DNA from: Lachnotalea sp041821265
GTDB lineage: Bacteria; Bacillota; Clostridia; Lachnospirales; Lachnospiraceae
DNA length: 64,000 bases
Direction: 5' to 3'
Assembly (NCBI GenBank): GCA_041821265.1
Contig: JBGUEQ010000009.1
Location: forward strand, 45,419 to 109,418
Under the pieces are notes generated by a model. It did not search any database, was not told the origin of the DNA, and was given only the letters and a program-made list of their open reading frames with translations. Position numbers and translations under genes: made by a program. Below, piece after piece: positions 60,775-64,000 of this stretch (position 1 is its first letter; the number at the start of each line of letters is the position of its first letter).

Positions 60775-62465
60775 TTAATTATCATAAGCAATATCTAAAA
60801 ATTGCCTAAACTCTAAATTTTTCTTATATAAATCTAAAAATGTACCCGAACCAATAATCTGTGAATTTTTCAAAAATAAAACTTGATCATATCTTTCTAA
60901 TACTTTCGTATCTAGATTATGAGTTATTGTAATTAAGGTTAATTCAGGTATTTTCAACAAATTGTTTTCTATATCAAACGCTGTTTTCTTATCAATTGCT
61001 GCTGTACTTTCATCTAGTATCAAAATTGGCTTTTTTTGTAATAATGCACGTGCTATAGCGATACGCTGCTTTTGACCTCCCGATAAATTGTTTCCACCCT
61101 CAACTATATTACTTTCTAATCTATTCGGAATTTCATCTAGGAACTTTTCCACACCACTTATTTGACATGCTGTATCTAATGCTCCCTTCTCATATTCTGC
61201 GTTTAAAGTTATATTATCCAAAATAGTGGAATCAAATAAAAAAGAATTTTGCTGTGTAATTGTAACAAAAGATAACACACGCTTCAAATCCAAGCTTTTT
61301 AGTTCTACACCATCAAATAAAATAGAACCTTGATACCTGCTTGATATTCCTGTAATTAGACCAACCAAAGTACTTTTACCAGAACCACTGTCACCTACTA
61401 GCACATACTTCTTATTTTTTTCAAAGGAATAATTAATATGGTTCAAAATCACTCGACTATTGTCAAAGGAAAAAGATAAGTCTTTTAATTCTATTTTGTC
61501 CTGAAAACTTGGAGATACCGTTCCACAGAAATCAGTCTCCTGATATGCCATTACTTTTTCAAATCTTTGAACAATAGATTTTCCGCCAATAACTTTCGGA
61601 ATATTTTGCATAATAACCATGATGGGCTGAATAAAAGAACCACTCAACTGCATAATTGCTACCATCGTGCCAATTGTTATTGTTTCTTGAATCACTCCCC
61701 ACGCAGCCAAAAATAATACAATGAATTCTGTTCCCACCGCTAATACAGCCGATAATCCCTCACTAAGGCTAATCTGTTGATCCATTTTCATTCTGCTTTC
61801 AGTAGCTGTAGTATTTATATCCGAAAAATGATTAATGCATGTATTTTGAATCAAGTAGGAAAAGATTACACTAAACCCATCTAAATAACTTTTTGTAGTT
61901 GCAGTTAGATTCATCAAATCTTTAGATAAAACTTTTTGCTGCCTCTGTATCAACTTTCCCAGTACTAGTGGCACAAAGTACATGATAATAACGCACACGA
62001 TTACCACAAACGCAATAAAATGATTTATATAAAATAATACTGCTAGTGTAATAATTGCAGCTATCAAATTTTGAGCTATCATTGTTGATGCATTTAACAT
62101 ACCTTCGCTAAATAGTTGAATGTCATTTGTTAAAATAGATAAATAATCCGAACTATCATATTCTCTAAAATTCTCTGGCATGCGATGAAAAATATTTTGA
62201 AATAAAGCAAGACGCAAACTATTTATAAAATTATTTTGAAAACGTCTTGAAAAATATGCTTTCAAAAAACTAAAAACGAAATATATTACTAAAAAAATAA
62301 TGCTATGTATCATAATTACTTTTAATCTATCCCAATCTGAAATTGTCGCTATATCAATAATCATTTGAATAAAGTATGCAATTAATGTTGATAGCGTTGA
62401 AGCAATTAAATAATAAACAGATTGATCACAATTAGTTTTCTACTTTTCTTCCATATCGCTTTCAT
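60775..62465 (-). pseudogene. ABC exporter (membrane plus ATPase domains) with a 5' frameshift
   Basis: The natural start ATG at 62465 has an AAGGTGAAAAGG site and encodes MKAIWKKSRKLIVINLFII, then stops. The next frame continues LIASTLSTLIAYFIQMIIDI and runs open for 529+ codons: six-helix membrane domain, Walker A GDSGSGKSTLVGLI, signature NLSGGQKQRIAIARAL, Walker B ILILDESTAAID. A 4-nt loss from a TATT run would explain the shift. If translation starts at the internal ATG (62364) most of the first helix is lost. The regulator gene 2 bp upstream suggests a peptide or drug exporter unit. The stop-frame reading could also be a sequence error. Confidence 0.65.
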
Positions 62466-62466
62466 A

Positions 62467-62973
62467 CTATGCCTTTTCACCTTCTACAAATGGAGAAGAA
62501 ATAAGTGAAATCGTTCTTCCTTTGTTATTTTCTTTACATTCAAAACTAAAATATTTTTTGCACAATTCTTCATATTCTGTAAAAAATTTTTTAAAATTCT
62601 CATCGTCAAGATACATTACTGACCGATCTATGAAAAGCATGTCTTTATTCATTTCGTTTTGTAAATTTTCAAAATAATTTTGAAAATCTACCATTAAATA
62701 AAGCAAATAACTAGAGACAGAAGTATAATCTGATCTATGATTATTATTTTTATTAATACTAAATGTTTTTTCAATTGTTCCTCTAATTTGATTTTCTTGA
62801 ACTACGCTGATCAACTCGTTTTCTTCTAAAATCTTGATATGATTGTAAACAGTGGCACGTGATACATTTTTTAAACTACCAATAATTTCTGAAGTAGTTG
62901 CTGATTCATTGACTGTTAAGTATTGCATAATCATAATTCTTACGGGATTAATTAATAGTTTATCTAAATTCAT
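62467..62973 (-). CDS. ArsR-like winged-HTH regulator
   Basis: 168 aa. INPVRIMIMQYLTVNESATT, then SRATVYNHIKILEENELISV form the winged HTH (residues ~8-75). The C-terminal ~90 residues are helical and polar and may bind a ligand or dimerise. It ends 2 bp before the start of the ABC exporter gene, so it very likely controls that exporter. The ligand is unknown. Confidence 0.78.
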   Translation of the reverse strand: MNLDKLLINPVRIMIMQYLTVNESATTSEIIGSLKNVSRATVYNHIKILEENELISVVQENQIRGTIEKTFSINKNNNHRSDYTSVSSYLLYLMVDFQNYFENLQNEMNKDMLFIDRSVMYLDDENFKKFFTEYEELCKKYFSFECKENNKGRTISLISSPFVEGEKA

Positions 62974-63108
62974 TTTTATTACCTTCCTAACAATTTTTAA
63001 ATATCTTTAATACAACATTTTATATTATTATTCTGAATAGTTACTAAAACTTTTTCAACATTACCTATTTTTCTATATCGTTATAAAACTATTTAGATAT
63101 ATATAGCT

Positions 63109-63141
63109 CAAAAAGAAGATATAGCAATTTTCACTATATCT
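63109..63141 (-). terminator. Terminator of the Ig-like secreted protein gene
   Basis: AGATATAG, 9-nt loop, CTATATCT, then TCTTTTTG on the minus strand. Confidence 0.7.
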
Positions 63142-63193
63142 CTTGTTCTTTCATTATTGATTCAACTGCATAAATCTATCTAATAATTTCTGC

Positions 63194-63823
63194 TTAATAC
63201 AAAATAATTGCTTCATTCAAATTGTATAACTTAAGAATACTATTTGATACATCGCTAATTGGTACTGCATATCCACGGTGAATGACTAAACTTTGACTTT
63301 GAGCAACTGTAATTACAGAAGCTTCACTCGTAAACTCATTCTCAATTATTTTATTACCTTTCACATTGTTTATTTCCCAAAAAGCACCTAACGAACTTGT
63401 CTTGTCCGAAAACACAACATACGTTCCAGCAATCATGTCTTTTCCTGCTAAATATCTAAAGTTTGCTGGCGTTTTGGGAAGATAATCTGCTGTCTTAACT
63501 CCCACCTCACATACATATCGATTCGCATTTGTTGATCCTAAACATACTACATTTGCAATTATATTTGTTTTTCCCTTATCGACGCCTGTTACTATACCAT
63601 CTTTGTCAACTGTTGCAACATCAATATTTTCACTTGTCCATGTAATAACACTTCCCTCTGCATTTAAAACAGACAATGCAGTAGTACTCCCTTTATTAAT
63701 AATTGTTTCTACGATATTTAACTGAGTTAAATTATTTGCATATACTCTGTCACTTGGTAATATTGGTGCAATTACTAATAAAGCCAAAATAATACATACT
63801 AATTTTTTTACTATTTGTTTCAT
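63194..63823 (-). CDS. Secreted protein with a BIG2-type Ig-like domain
   Basis: 209 aa. Signal peptide of ~29 residues (MKQIVKKLVCIILALLVIAP, then VYANN cleavage region). Residues ~35-95 read LNIVETIINKGSTTALSVLN, VITWTSENIDVATVDKDGIV, TGVDKGKTNIIANV, the bacterial Ig-like group 2 pattern. A second C-terminal beta domain (RYLAGKDMIAGTYVVFSDKT to the end) is not recognised. Exported, perhaps surface-associated. It has its own terminator and lies next to a transport gene pair. Confidence 0.82.
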   Translation of the reverse strand: MKQIVKKLVCIILALLVIAPILPSDRVYANNLTQLNIVETIINKGSTTALSVLNAEGSVITWTSENIDVATVDKDGIVTGVDKGKTNIIANVVCLGSTNANRYVCEVGVKTADYLPKTPANFRYLAGKDMIAGTYVVFSDKTSSLGAFWEINNVKGNKIIENEFTSEASVITVAQSQSLVIHRGYAVPISDVSNSILKLYNLNEAIILY

Positions 63824-63849
63824 TTATAATTCTCCCCTTTGTCAAACGG

Positions 63850-63905
63850 ATACTCAGTATTTTGCTAAGCAAAACACCTCGTACTTTATGGATACTGAAT
63901 TGTTG
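63850..63905 (-). repeat. Internally deleted copy of the 132-bp element
   Basis: Read on the minus strand it follows the left 48 bp of copy A (ATTCAGTATCCATAAAGTAC, GAGGTGTTTTGCTTAGCAAA) then jumps to ACTGAGTAT, the opposite end. It lies upstream of the Ig-like protein gene. Confidence 0.65.
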
Positions 63906-63948
63906 ATATTTATATTTATAACCAACTAGAAAGTGTGCAAAGCACACC

Positions 63949-63997
63949 TCAACTCCCCTAGCCCCTCATTCATGAGGGGAATTAGGGTTTCTTTTTT
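63949..63997 (+). terminator. Strong plus-strand terminator without an upstream plus gene
   Basis: CCCTAgCCCCTCAT, short loop, ATGAGGGGaaTTAGGG, then TTTCTTTTTTT. No plus-strand gene precedes it for >30 kb; it may insulate against transcription from outside or belong to a repeat that continues beyond the window. Confidence 0.55.
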
Positions 63998-64000
63998 TAT

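Noticed and set aside
1..64000. CRISPR array
   Set aside because: No regularly spaced identical repeats with unique spacers; the only dispersed repeats are the 132-bp elements, and they are tens of kilobases apart or bracket genes.

Overview
This is a low-GC Firmicutes chromosome segment, most like a spore-forming Lachnospiraceae/Clostridium-type anaerobe (for example the Lachnoclostridium group). The grounds are a sporulation-type sigma-H, mini-RNase III overlapping cysS, AddAB, a T-box ahead of cysE, single-chain PurL, a sn-glycerol-1-phosphate dehydrogenase and tRNAs without encoded CCA. The species is inference. Almost every core gene lies on the minus strand.

Layout. 1-5250: integration, immunity and early-gene end of a prophage-like element that runs off the left edge. 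It holds small early genes (DUF1351, BC1881-like, two excisionase-like HTH proteins), an ImmR-type repressor with an ImmA-type protease behind divergent operator-bearing promoters, and a tyrosine integrase broken by one in-frame ochre codon, followed by TGACTAAC repeats just before a tRNA-Thr. 5300-12600: housekeeping block (tRNA-Thr, sigH, rlmB, mrnC, cysS, T-box-controlled cysE, a GNAT, ispF, tRNA-Met, tRNA-Val, a zinc ribbon). 12600-18900: decayed genes, a lipoprotein, purL and a MITE-like element. 19000-26000: DUF1461-type membrane protein, two aspartoacylase-like proteins, an ABC importer operon and a DMT exporter. 26150-32600: LysR regulator, a DinG/XPD-type helicase, an HPr-like protein and a DNA-repair pair (TIGR03915 and a radical SAM protein) with a perfect Bacillus-type LexA box. 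32640-34380: an IS30-family element placed 1-2 bp upstream of that operon's -35 box. 34500-36770: PadR/DUF1700/DUF4097/PspC envelope-stress-like operon. 37100-47000: assorted enzymes, acetyltransferases and remnants. 47060-53340: a reduced ethanolamine-utilisation operon (eutA, permease, eutB, eutC, eutS, eutP) behind a consensus promoter followed at once by a terminator hairpin. Its permease is frameshifted by a 19-bp tandem duplication. 53400-60530: addAB. 60640-64000: repeat copy, a damaged ABC exporter with its regulator, and a secreted Ig-like protein.

The most unusual feature across the window is a family of ~132-bp interspersed elements with ~16-bp terminal inverted repeats (GTAACTATTCAGTACC) and two internal hairpins. 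There are five full copies and at least three fragments, all intergenic. One sits inside the cysE T-box leader, between the specifier region and the antiterminator; two pairs in the same orientation bracket single genes (cysE and a ferredoxin gene).
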